The position numbers and the translations under genes were made by a program. A stretch of DNA of 36,541 nucleotides from JAMQKA01 sp043951865 (GTDB lineage Bacteria; Bacteroidota; Rhodothermia; Balneolales; Balneolaceae). Below are positions 15,334-22,556 of the stretch, one piece after another. A model generated the notes under the pieces. It was not told the origin of the DNA, searched no databases, and saw only the letters and a program-made list of their open reading frames with translations. The stretch spans positions 1 to 36,541 of the forward strand of contig NZ_JBINJF010000036.1 of the NCBI RefSeq assembly GCF_043951865.1, written 5' to 3'. How positions within the stretch are numbered: the stretch's first letter is position 1; the number at the start of each line of letters is the position of its first letter.

Positions 15334-18300
15334 TTACTGCTCTTTAACCAATTGCTCATTTTCTACCTGCTCTAAAATAGCTTTCACCTCCGGCTTACAA
15401 CTCCCACAGCCCGTTCCGGCGCCGGTTTCCTGGCAGAGTTTATTCAGTTCCGTACAACCGTTTTCAATTGCTTCCTTCACATTGCCGTCGCCCACGTTGT
15501 TGCAGGAGCAGATCAGCTCGCCTTTCATCGGGGGCATGGCCTGACCGGAGCGCAGCAGCTCTTTCCGGCGGTCGCTGAGCTCCAGCTCGCTTTCGATCAG
15601 CATGCGGAAGTCGTTGAACTCAGCCTTGTCCCCCATCAGGATGGCACCAACCAGCTTGTCCTGGTGGACGATACACTTTTTGTAGAATCGCTGGGAGCGG
15701 TCCAGCAGCACGATTTCTTCATACTCCGAATCATCTTCCGGCACTTCAGTCATGCCCAGCGAGCAGAGATCCAGGTCGGGGAACTTCAGGATATTCATGG
15801 AAAGCGATCCGGCGTAGTTGCTCGAGAGATCGCCCGAAATATACCCGGCCGCAATATCCGCCTGTTGCTCGGCGGCGGCCGTAATTCCATTCATGGTGCC
15901 GCGGAATTCGGCAATTTCGCCAATTGCATAAATACTCGAATCGCTGGTCTGCAGGTGCTCATTCACCACTACGCCGCGCTTGCACTCCAGCCCCGCCTCG
16001 CTGGCCAGCCCGGTGTTGGGACGTGTACCGATGGCATAGACCACAGCTTTGCAGTCCAGGAATTTGCCGCTCTTTAATCCTGCTCGTATTTCTTTGCCAT
16101 CCTGGGAAAGCCGCTCAACCTCATCATTAAAAATGACGTTGATCCCGCGGTCCCGAACATGCTCGTAAAGCAGCTCGCTGGCCGTCTGGTCCAACTGACG
16201 CTCCATCAGCCGCGGATTGCGGTGCACGAGCGTGACCTCCATATCCACCTCGCTCAGCGAGGCGCACATCTCGAGCCCCAGCAGTCCGCCGCCCACAATC
16301 ACGACATGGCCCTCATTGTTGGTGTACTCACGCAGCTTGTCGGCATCGGTGCGGTGACGAATGGTAAATACGCCCGGCAGGTTTGGAATATCTTTGGGGA
16401 AATTGGCACGGCTGCCGGTGGCCAGGATCAGCTGATCGTAGCTGTGCGTGTTTCCTTCAGAATCAGTAACCGTCTTGTTGTTGCAATCTACGGACTCCAC
16501 GCTTGTGCCTTCATGGACCGTGAGATCCAGATCAGCAAGCTGGTCGCCCTTCATCTTTTGGAGGCGCTCCCAGCTCAGCTCGCCGCTGATATAGTCGGGC
16601 AGCAGCACGCGGTTGTAGAACGGGTACTCCTCTTTGGAAAAGACCTCAATCTCATCTTCAGTGTTAAGCTCGCGGTACCGGTTCACAAATCGGTAGGACG
16701 CGGCTCCCGCACCCACCACAACAATCTTTTCTTTCGCCTTGGTGAACTTCGAAATTTCCACCGTGGAGTACTTGAAATCCGGTTCCTTGGAAACCGGGTC
16801 GATGCGGTCGCTCGTCAGATTGTTGGCACGCGAGAAGTCGTTTTTGAGGATTTTGCCCCAGTGCATCGGGATGAACACGACGCCGGGCTTGATCTCATCG
16901 GAGAGCATTGCTTGCACGCGAACGGTGCCGCGGCCATTGATGACCTCCACCACATCGCCTTCTGCGATATTGCGTTTCTCAGCATCCTCGGGGTGGATCT
17001 CCACGTAGGGCTGATCGATATGCTGGTTCAGCCGACTCACCTTACCCGTCCGCGTACGCGTGTGCCACTGATCGCGGATTCGGCCCGTCGTCAGCACCAG
17101 CGGGCGATATTCGCCCTCGCGGTTTGGCTCTTTCACATTCTGGGTGTGGATCTGCGCGCGACCGTTTTCGGTATAAAACTCGTGATCGGTAAACAGGCGC
17201 TTGGTGTCCTTCTCGGCGCCTTCGGGGAAGGGCCACTGCACCGTGCCGTGCTCTTTCAGGTAGTCGTAGCTCAGCCCGCTTATGTCGATGTTGGTGCCCT
17301 TGGTCATGTAGCAGTGTTCATCGAAAATGTCACCGGCCGTCTCAAAGTCGAAGCCGTGGTAGCCCATCTTTCGGGCGAACCGGCAGAGAATTTCCGCATC
17401 AGGCAGCGCCTGGCCGGGTGGCTCCACGACCTTCTCCAGGTAGCTGATGCGGCGCTCGGAGTTGGTCATGGTACCCTCTTTTTCGAGGTAGCCGGCGGCG
17501 GGCAGGACGAGATCCGCATAATCCACGGTCTCGGAATCCTTGGAGATATCCTGTACGATCACAAATTTGGCCTCCTCTAGTGCTTCCTCCACCATAGCGG
17601 AGTTGGGCAGGCTCACCACCGGATTGGTGCAGATAATCCAGATTGCCTTCATCTCTCCGCTGCGGAGGGCGTCGAACATTTCGGTGGCAGTATAGCCCGG
17701 TTCGGCAGGTACGGAATCCACACCCCAGCGTTCGGCTACTTCACGTCGGTGATCGGGGTTTTCGAGATTGCGGTGCGAGGATAACAGGTTGGCCATGCCG
17801 CCCACTTCGCGTCCCCCCATGGCGTTGGGCTGACCGGTCAGCGAAAAGGGTCCGGAGCCCGGCCTGCCGATCTGACCCGTAATGAGCGAGAGGTTGATTA
17901 GTGCCAGGTTTTTGTCGGTGCCGTCCACGCTCTGGTTGAGGCCCATCGCCCACATGGAGATGAAGCCGTTGGCATCGCCGATCCACCGGGCGGCCTGTTT
18001 GATTTCACTGATCTCCAGGCCGCAGGTTTCGGCGGCTTCCTCCAGCGACTGCTCCATCACCTGCTGGCGAAATGTTGCAAAACCATCGGTGTGATTTTTG
18101 ATGAACTCCTCATCAATTCTTCCGCTTTCGATCAGGCATCGGGCGATGGCGTGATAGAGCGGCGTATCGGTGCCGGGATTCAGTTGCAGGTGGAGATCCG
18201 CAATAGAGCAGGACTGCGTCTCCCGCGGATCGGCGACAATGATCTTTACATCAGGATGCTTCTCCTTGTGATTTTCGATGCGTCGAAAAAGTATGGGATG

Positions 18301-18846
18301 GCACCACGCGGGATTGGCGCCCGTAATAAAAAAACAGTTGGCCAGCTCAATATCCTCGTAACTGATCGGCACGGAGTCTTCGCCCAGTGTCTTTTTGTAG
18401 CCCACTACCGCCGAGCTCATGCAGAGCCGGGAGTTCGTGTCCACGTTGTTGGTGCCCACAAACCCTTTGGCCAGCTTGTTTACCGTGTAGTACTCCTCGG
18501 TGAGGCACTGCCCGGAAACGTAAAAACCCACGGAATCCGGGCCGTATTTATCAATAAAGGTTCTGAATACGGCGGAGGCCCGATCCAGGGCGGTATCCCA
18601 ATCCACGCGACGGCGGGGCTGGTTGCGCGCCCACCGCATCTGGGGATAGAGCAGCCGGTCGGAGTGGTCTGCCACGGTGTAGTGCAGGTTCATGCCTTTT
18701 GAACAGAGCATGCCCTTGTTGACGGGATGGGATTCGTCGCCGGTGACTTTAATCTGACCGTTCGAGTTCTTCTCGACGACAACGCCGCATCCCACACCGC
18801 AGTAGGAGCAGGTGGATTTAAATTTCTCGGTTCCGGTTTGGGTCAT
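15334..18846 (-). CDS. nasA: Assimilatory nitrate reductase, FAD/BFD fusion
   Basis: 1170 residues, three modules. Residues 1 to about 700 are a NasA/NapA-type molybdopterin reductase with an N-terminal 4Fe-4S site (C13, C16, C20, C48). The probable Mo-ligand Cys lies in NSRLCMSSAVVGYKK, and the molybdopterin-binding C-terminal domain includes LTTGRIRDQWHTRTRTG. Residues about 705-1090 are a pyridine-nucleotide disulfide reductase-type flavodomain (VVVGAGAASYRF for FAD, VVIVGGGLLGLEM for NAD(P)H, YAIGEIAEF near the end). Residues 1110-1155 are a BFD-like [2Fe-2S] domain (C1113, C1115, C1147, C1150). All steps from NAD(P)H to nitrate could thus occur in one polypeptide, where Klebsiella and Bacillus use separate NasA plus NasC or NasB. 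No signal peptide, so cytoplasmic. Fifth gene of the nir-nas set, after the transporter gene. Confidence 0.92.
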   Translation of the reverse strand: MTQTGTEKFKSTCSYCGVGCGVVVEKNSNGQIKVTGDESHPVNKGMLCSKGMNLHYTVADHSDRLLYPQMRWARNQPRRRVDWDTALDRASAVFRTFIDKYGPDSVGFYVSGQCLTEEYYTVNKLAKGFVGTNNVDTNSRLCMSSAVVGYKKTLGEDSVPISYEDIELANCFFITGANPAWCHPILFRRIENHKEKHPDVKIIVADPRETQSCSIADLHLQLNPGTDTPLYHAIARCLIESGRIDEEFIKNHTDGFATFRQQVMEQSLEEAAETCGLEISEIKQAARWIGDANGFISMWAMGLNQSVDGTDKNLALINLSLITGQIGRPGSGPFSLTGQPNAMGGREVGGMANLLSSHRNLENPDHRREVAERWGVDSVPAEPGYTATEMFDALRSGEMKAIWIICTNPVVSLPNSAMVEEALEEAKFVIVQDISKDSETVDYADLVLPAAGYLEKEGTMTNSERRISYLEKVVEPPGQALPDAEILCRFARKMGYHGFDFETAGDIFDEHCYMTKGTNIDISGLSYDYLKEHGTVQWPFPEGAEKDTKRLFTDHEFYTENGRAQIHTQNVKEPNREGEYRPLVLTTGRIRDQWHTRTRTGKVSRLNQHIDQPYVEIHPEDAEKRNIAEGDVVEVINGRGTVRVQAMLSDEIKPGVVFIPMHWGKILKNDFSRANNLTSDRIDPVSKEPDFKYSTVEISKFTKAKEKIVVVGAGAASYRFVNRYRELNTEDEIEVFSKEEYPFYNRVLLPDYISGELSWERLQKMKGDQLADLDLTVHEGTSVESVDCNNKTVTDSEGNTHSYDQLILATGSRANFPKDIPNLPGVFTIRHRTDADKLREYTNNEGHVVIVGGGLLGLEMCASLSEVDMEVTLVHRNPRLMERQLDQTASELLYEHVRDRGINVIFNDEVERLSQDGKEIRAGLKSGKFLDCKAVVYAIGTRPNTGLASEAGLECKRGVVVNEHLQTSDSSIYAIGEIAEFRGTMNGITAAAEQQADIAAGYISGDLSSNYAGSLSMNILKFPDLDLCSLGMTEVPEDDSEYEEIVLLDRSQRFYKKCIVHQDKLVGAILMGDKAEFNDFRMLIESELELSDRRKELLRSGQAMPPMKGELICSCNNVGDGNVKEAIENGCTELNKLCQETGAGTGCGSCKPEVKAILEQVENEQLVKEQ

Positions 18847-18900
18847 ATTGGATTACTACTTATTCAATTTTCTCAATTGCTATTGTCAATCTCCCTAAAT

Positions 18901-18992
18901 CCCTCTTCTCCAAGAGGGACTTTGGGAGTGCTTATTTTTTGATTTATCAGGTATTACTCTGCATCTATGAGTTCCTCCTTGGAGAAGGAGGA
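18901..18992. repeat. Inverted repeat upstream of nasA
   Basis: CCCTCTTCTCCAAGAGGGA (18901-18919) is complementary at about 16 of 19 positions to TCCTCCTTGGAGAAGGAGG (18973-18991). Each arm is itself partly palindromic. It lies in the 289 bp spacer between the nitrate transporter and nitrate reductase genes and belongs to a common Bacteroidota-type intergenic repeat pattern. Confidence 0.6.
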
Positions 18993-19074
18993 CAGGAGGA
19001 TTGAATTGTAGCCGGGAGTACAAATCCCCCAAAGGAGTAGTGCGTATTTCGTTTTATTCTCTGATTCATAACGT

Positions 19075-19122
19075 GTGATACGTAATTCGTAACAGCGGCA
19101 GCCATCACGCATTACGCATCAC
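19075..19122. repeat. Short inverted repeat 3' of narK-type gene
   Basis: GTGATACGTAAT (19075-19086) pairs with ATTACGCATCAC (19111-19122) at 11 of 12 positions. It lies 14 bp beyond the stop of the nitrate transporter gene. No T-run follows, so terminator function is uncertain. Confidence 0.5.
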
Positions 19123-19135
19123 GAATAACACTCAT

Positions 19136-20506
19136 TTAATCTGCCAAAGCGGGCTCGGTCTGTAAAACAGGCTCTGATATCGCTTCTTCCAGCTCGTAGA
19201 GGGCTTCCTTCTCATCACCAAAGCTGAAGCGTACGGTGAAGGCCAGCAGCGAAGTGATGCTAACAACGACGCCCAGAACAAAGAGGGCTTCGGGATAGGT
19301 AATGGATTCATACTTGAACAGGAACCCGGCCATGACGGCGCCTGCATTTCCGCCGGCTCCCACGATGCCGGAGACGGCACCAACAGCTTTTCGATTGACG
19401 AATGGTACCACGGAGTAAGTAGCGCCCTCCGCCATCTGCACGCAGAGGCTGAACACAATCATCGTTCCAATGGCAAGCGTCAGCACCGTCATGCTGGAGA
19501 ACAGCATCAGGGCCAGGCCTTCCAGGAAGAGCATCACGAAGAGGAATCGGACCCGGCCTTTCAGCCCGAATTCGATCCCGAACTTATCGCCGAGATACCC
19601 GCCCAGCGGTCGTGCAAACAGGTTCATCAGTCCGAACAGGCCGGCGATGAGGCCCGCGGTTTCGAGATCCAAAGAAAAGTAATCGTAGTAATAGATGGCC
19701 GCGATGTTGTTGATAGTCAGCTCAATGCCGAAGCTGGCGCCGTAGATTGCGAAAAGGCTCCACACGCGGTAGTCTTTCATCACATCCAGCATAGATGGCT
19801 CCTCTTCCTGCTCTGCATCATCGCCTTCCAGCTCAGCGACGGAATCAACCTCCAGCTCTGAGAAGTTGCCCTTGGGCGTATCCGTCGTAAAATTGTAGTA
19901 CAGGATGCCGAGCACGATCATCAGCACACCCGGCACGACCATCGCCCATCTCCAGGCGGATGTATCCTCAAAACCGAGAAAGACGAATCCTGCAAAAATC
20001 ATCGGCATGATCATCTGTGTGGCGCCGCCGCCCATATTCCCCCATCCGGCGGTAGTGGCGTTGGCCGTGCCCACAACATTATCCGCAAACATAACGGAGG
20101 TGTGGTACTGGGTTATCACGAACGAGGCGCCGATAATGCCGATGGCCAGCCGGAACAGCAGGAAGGTCTCGTAACTGTTGCTCAGCCCCACGCCTATGAC
20201 GGGGATAGAACCAAAGATGAGCAGCACGGTGTAGGTGAGCCGCGGACCGTATTTATCACAAAATCGCCCGATAAATATCCGTGCAATGACGGTGATGGCC
20301 ACGGAGGCAATTATAGTGTTCCCGATCTGCGACTGCGTGAGACTCAGCTCCTCGCGGATCACAGCCATCAGCGGCGCTACCCCGAACCACCCGAAAAAAC
20401 AGAGAAAAAAGGAGATCCAGGAGAGGTGAAAAGTCCGCATGTGCGGTGCAGCAAAACTGAACAGGTTTATGCGCGTTGCCTTGTTCGTATCTTTTGTGGT
20501 TTTCAT
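19136..20506 (-). CDS. Nitrate/nitrite transporter, MFS NNP family
   Basis: 456 residues with about 12 membrane helices. The nitrate-signature region GWGNMGGGATQMIMPMI (in the fifth helix) and FFLCFFGWFGVAPLMAVIRE in the first helix are typical of NarK/NasA nitrate-nitrite porters. A second, less canonical Gly-rich nitrate-signature region lies late (GAVSGIVGAGGNAGAVMAGF). The predicted role is uptake of nitrate across the inner membrane for assimilation. A central acidic cytoplasmic loop (ELEVDSVAELEGDDAEQEEE) separates the two six-helix halves. It lies between the outer-membrane barrel gene and the nitrate reductase gene in one transcription direction. Confidence 0.92.
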   Translation of the reverse strand: MKTTKDTNKATRINLFSFAAPHMRTFHLSWISFFLCFFGWFGVAPLMAVIREELSLTQSQIGNTIIASVAITVIARIFIGRFCDKYGPRLTYTVLLIFGSIPVIGVGLSNSYETFLLFRLAIGIIGASFVITQYHTSVMFADNVVGTANATTAGWGNMGGGATQMIMPMIFAGFVFLGFEDTSAWRWAMVVPGVLMIVLGILYYNFTTDTPKGNFSELEVDSVAELEGDDAEQEEEPSMLDVMKDYRVWSLFAIYGASFGIELTINNIAAIYYYDYFSLDLETAGLIAGLFGLMNLFARPLGGYLGDKFGIEFGLKGRVRFLFVMLFLEGLALMLFSSMTVLTLAIGTMIVFSLCVQMAEGATYSVVPFVNRKAVGAVSGIVGAGGNAGAVMAGFLFKYESITYPEALFVLGVVVSITSLLAFTVRFSFGDEKEALYELEEAISEPVLQTEPALAD

Positions 20507-20562
20507 TGGTGGTACCCGACAGTAGTTTTTGTTAGGGATTGATTGGGATTAGGGATCGGTTG

Positions 20563-21867
20563 CTACATCGAAATAAAAACAGGATTAAAGCTGAGCATCA
20601 GCCAGGCCCAGTTGCTGGATGGACCGCTGCTTCCGCCTTTAATCGCTTCTAGTGAATTGGTGCCAAACAGCTGGGAATACCCGGCCCCGATGCTTACCTC
20701 ATCCGACAGGGCATGCGAAAAAACAAGATCAATTTCGGTGCCCAGCGTGCTGCTCAGTGTGCTTGAGAGATTATTGGGATCGACGATATCGACCGGTGAA
20801 TAAAATTGGTGCAGTGCGGCCGACAGCGAGGATTTTTCAGACAAACTGAACCCGGACTTAACAAACAGATCCACCAGGCCCACACTATTGTTGTGGGATG
20901 AAATGGGCTGATTATGCGGGTTGCCCACGTAGAAGTAATCCATGAAGCCGTAAAATTTGTGATGGGTACCGTACAGCGGGTTGAAGGAGTGGTTGTCGGC
21001 TTGGTCGGGCTGGGTTCCGGAGAGGTAGTCGGCGCCTAGCGTCAGATTCATGTTATTCAACCCGGAGTAGGAGAGACTCGCCGAGGCAAGCATGGCGCTT
21101 ACATCAGTATTGGCCGGATCGGTGCCGGTTTGGTAATAGAAGGTAGCGTCAACTGAAAAATCTGAGAACGTGTGCGTGCCAGTGAGTCCGACGGTTTGGG
21201 TAAAATTAACGGTGCTGTCCGGCAGCTGAACGCCGTTGTTCAGGCCCAGTATTGAAAATGAAGTAGATTCCAGCTCGCGGTGATACCACAGGTATTGCAG
21301 CGTTTTGTAATTATTGACGCCGGAATAATAAGTGTCGAACAGTTTGGCGGGTTCCGGCGGATTGTTATCCTGGTTAAAGGCAAAGCCGCCGTGCAGCGAC
21401 CAGTCTTCCTGGTCAAGCTTCAAAAGCAGCGCATCATGACTGCGGCCCTGGGCGGTCCACCCCACGCTGCCGAGGATGCGCTGGTCGTCATACACCAGTT
21501 CCTGGCGACCTGCTTTCAATGAGAGGCTTTTGTTAAAGTTGATCTGCCCCCATGCCTGGTGTACCGAAAAACGCCCATCGGTTTTATTGAGCTGGCCGGT
21601 GCTGCCCCAGATGCGCACATCCTGCACGCTGAGGCCTATTTCGTACAACTCTTTGCTGTAATCCAGGTTCAGGCGGGAGCGCTGTTCGGTGAAGAAAGCA
21701 GCCTCAGCACCCTCGGCAGGCAATGTTTTATAGCCATGGCGCAGCTCGGTACGCGGGCGCAGTTCGCCGGAGAGAGTGAACTGGGCGAGAGCATAATCTG
21801 CCAGCAGCAGGAAAGCCAGGCAGGCAAAAATGAACGTATATAATTTATTCGTATCGGATAGGATCAT
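20563..21867 (-). CDS. Outer-membrane barrel, alginate_exp type
   Basis: 434 residues with a signal peptide (hydrophobic FIFACLAFLLLADYALA, cleavage before QFTLSG). The following SGELRPRTELRHGY, EQRSRLNLDY and KAGRQELVYDDQRILGS match the alginate_export (PF13372) barrel family. The rest alternates short beta strands with turns and ends in Phe-containing SFNPVFISM, compatible with a barrel end. Many members are of unknown substrate. Position between nirD and the nitrate transporter suggests a channel for nitrate or another anion across the outer membrane; that is inference from context. The start at 21867 gives a normal signal peptide. Confidence 0.8.
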   Translation of the reverse strand: MILSDTNKLYTFIFACLAFLLLADYALAQFTLSGELRPRTELRHGYKTLPAEGAEAAFFTEQRSRLNLDYSKELYEIGLSVQDVRIWGSTGQLNKTDGRFSVHQAWGQINFNKSLSLKAGRQELVYDDQRILGSVGWTAQGRSHDALLLKLDQEDWSLHGGFAFNQDNNPPEPAKLFDTYYSGVNNYKTLQYLWYHRELESTSFSILGLNNGVQLPDSTVNFTQTVGLTGTHTFSDFSVDATFYYQTGTDPANTDVSAMLASASLSYSGLNNMNLTLGADYLSGTQPDQADNHSFNPLYGTHHKFYGFMDYFYVGNPHNQPISSHNNSVGLVDLFVKSGFSLSEKSSLSAALHQFYSPVDIVDPNNLSSTLSSTLGTEIDLVFSHALSDEVSIGAGYSQLFGTNSLEAIKGGSSGPSSNWAWLMLSFNPVFISM

Positions 21868-21992
21868 AGGGATTATGTTGGAAGCACTGTTGGAACAGAT
21901 AATTGGGACCGCCGGCTGTGATATCGAAGCGGCTGGGTCGGGCTGATCAGTTATGCACTTGTGGATTATGGAGCATTTTAAAGCACTGCTCT

Positions 21993-22051
21993 TCCAAGCG
22001 TCCGCGCTTGTAAAGAATTAAGCTTCATGTTGTCAAGCGTGGACGCTTGAC
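21993..22051. repeat. Palindromic repeat pair, REP-like (diverged left copy)
   Basis: TCCAAGCGTCCGCGCTTG (21993-22010, one base off the family core) and GTCAAGCGTGGACGCTTGAC (22032-22051). It is the third locus of the CAAGCGT family, again just 3' of a nitrogen-assimilation gene (nirD stop at 22074). Confidence 0.75.
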
Positions 22052-22073
22052 GTAGCCGGTGATGAAACAAAAG

Positions 22074-22421
22074 CTATGAAAGGCCGACATAGACGAATCC
22101 ATCTTCCACTTTCACCGGATAGGTCTCAACCGGCTCCTCATCGCCGTTTATATTCTCCCCGGAGTAGAGATTAAAGGCCCGTTTGTGAAAGGGACAGGCT
22201 ACTTTCGGATCGCCCTCGCTCTCACCGATCATACCGCGGGCCAGGGCCATCTCTTTTTTGTGGGGACACATATTCTGGCAGGCGAACCATTCGCCACGCC
22301 GTGTAAAATTGAATACGGCAATCTGCTTGTCCTGCAGCTTCACGCAGGCGCCGCCGTTTTTTGGGAAATCTTCCACCCTGGCAGCTTTGTACCATTCAAT
22401 GACATCTTGTTGTGCTTCCAT
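22074..22421 (-). CDS. nirD: Nitrite reductase small subunit NirD
   Basis: 115 residues, close to the usual 105-115. A Rieske-type fold is visible: KQIAVFNFTRRGEWFACQNM, then CPHKK and, 17 residues on, CPFHKRAFNL, giving the C-x-H and C-x2-H ligands of a [2Fe-2S] site. The usual end DGFVYVGLS follows. NirD pairs with NirB in the cytoplasm for the six-electron reduction of nitrite to ammonium with NADH. The gene follows nirB after a 135 bp spacer that holds an inverted repeat. The N-terminal segment VIEWYKAARVEDFPKNGGA is typical. Confidence 0.9.
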   Translation of the reverse strand: MEAQQDVIEWYKAARVEDFPKNGGACVKLQDKQIAVFNFTRRGEWFACQNMCPHKKEMALARGMIGESEGDPKVACPFHKRAFNLYSGENINGDEEPVETYPVKVEDGFVYVGLS

Positions 22422-22482
22422 GAACTGTTAAAGAAAGGTTTAGGGATTGTGATTTGGATGATAACAGGGATTGGGTTTATGT

Positions 22483-22530
22483 AACCACAAAGGACTCAAA
22501 GAATTAGTGTAGTTTGTGTTCTTCGTGGTT
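22483..22530. repeat. Inverted repeat between nirB and nirD
   Basis: AACCACAAAGGACTCAAAG (22483-22501) faces TGTGTTCTTCGTGGTT (22515-22530). The outer bases AACCAC/GTGGTT and parts of the inner arms pair. This is the AACCACAAAG...CTTTGTGGTT type of intergenic repeat seen in many genomes. Confidence 0.55.
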
Positions 22531-22556
22531 GATTGTTAAATGAATGGGGAATTGTT

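Noticed and set aside
16159..17580. 473-codon open frame antisense to the nitrate reductase gene
   Set aside because: The minus-strand gene has full domain content with all cluster cysteines; the antisense frame is His/Leu/Val-rich with no recognisable domain and is a by-product of codon bias.
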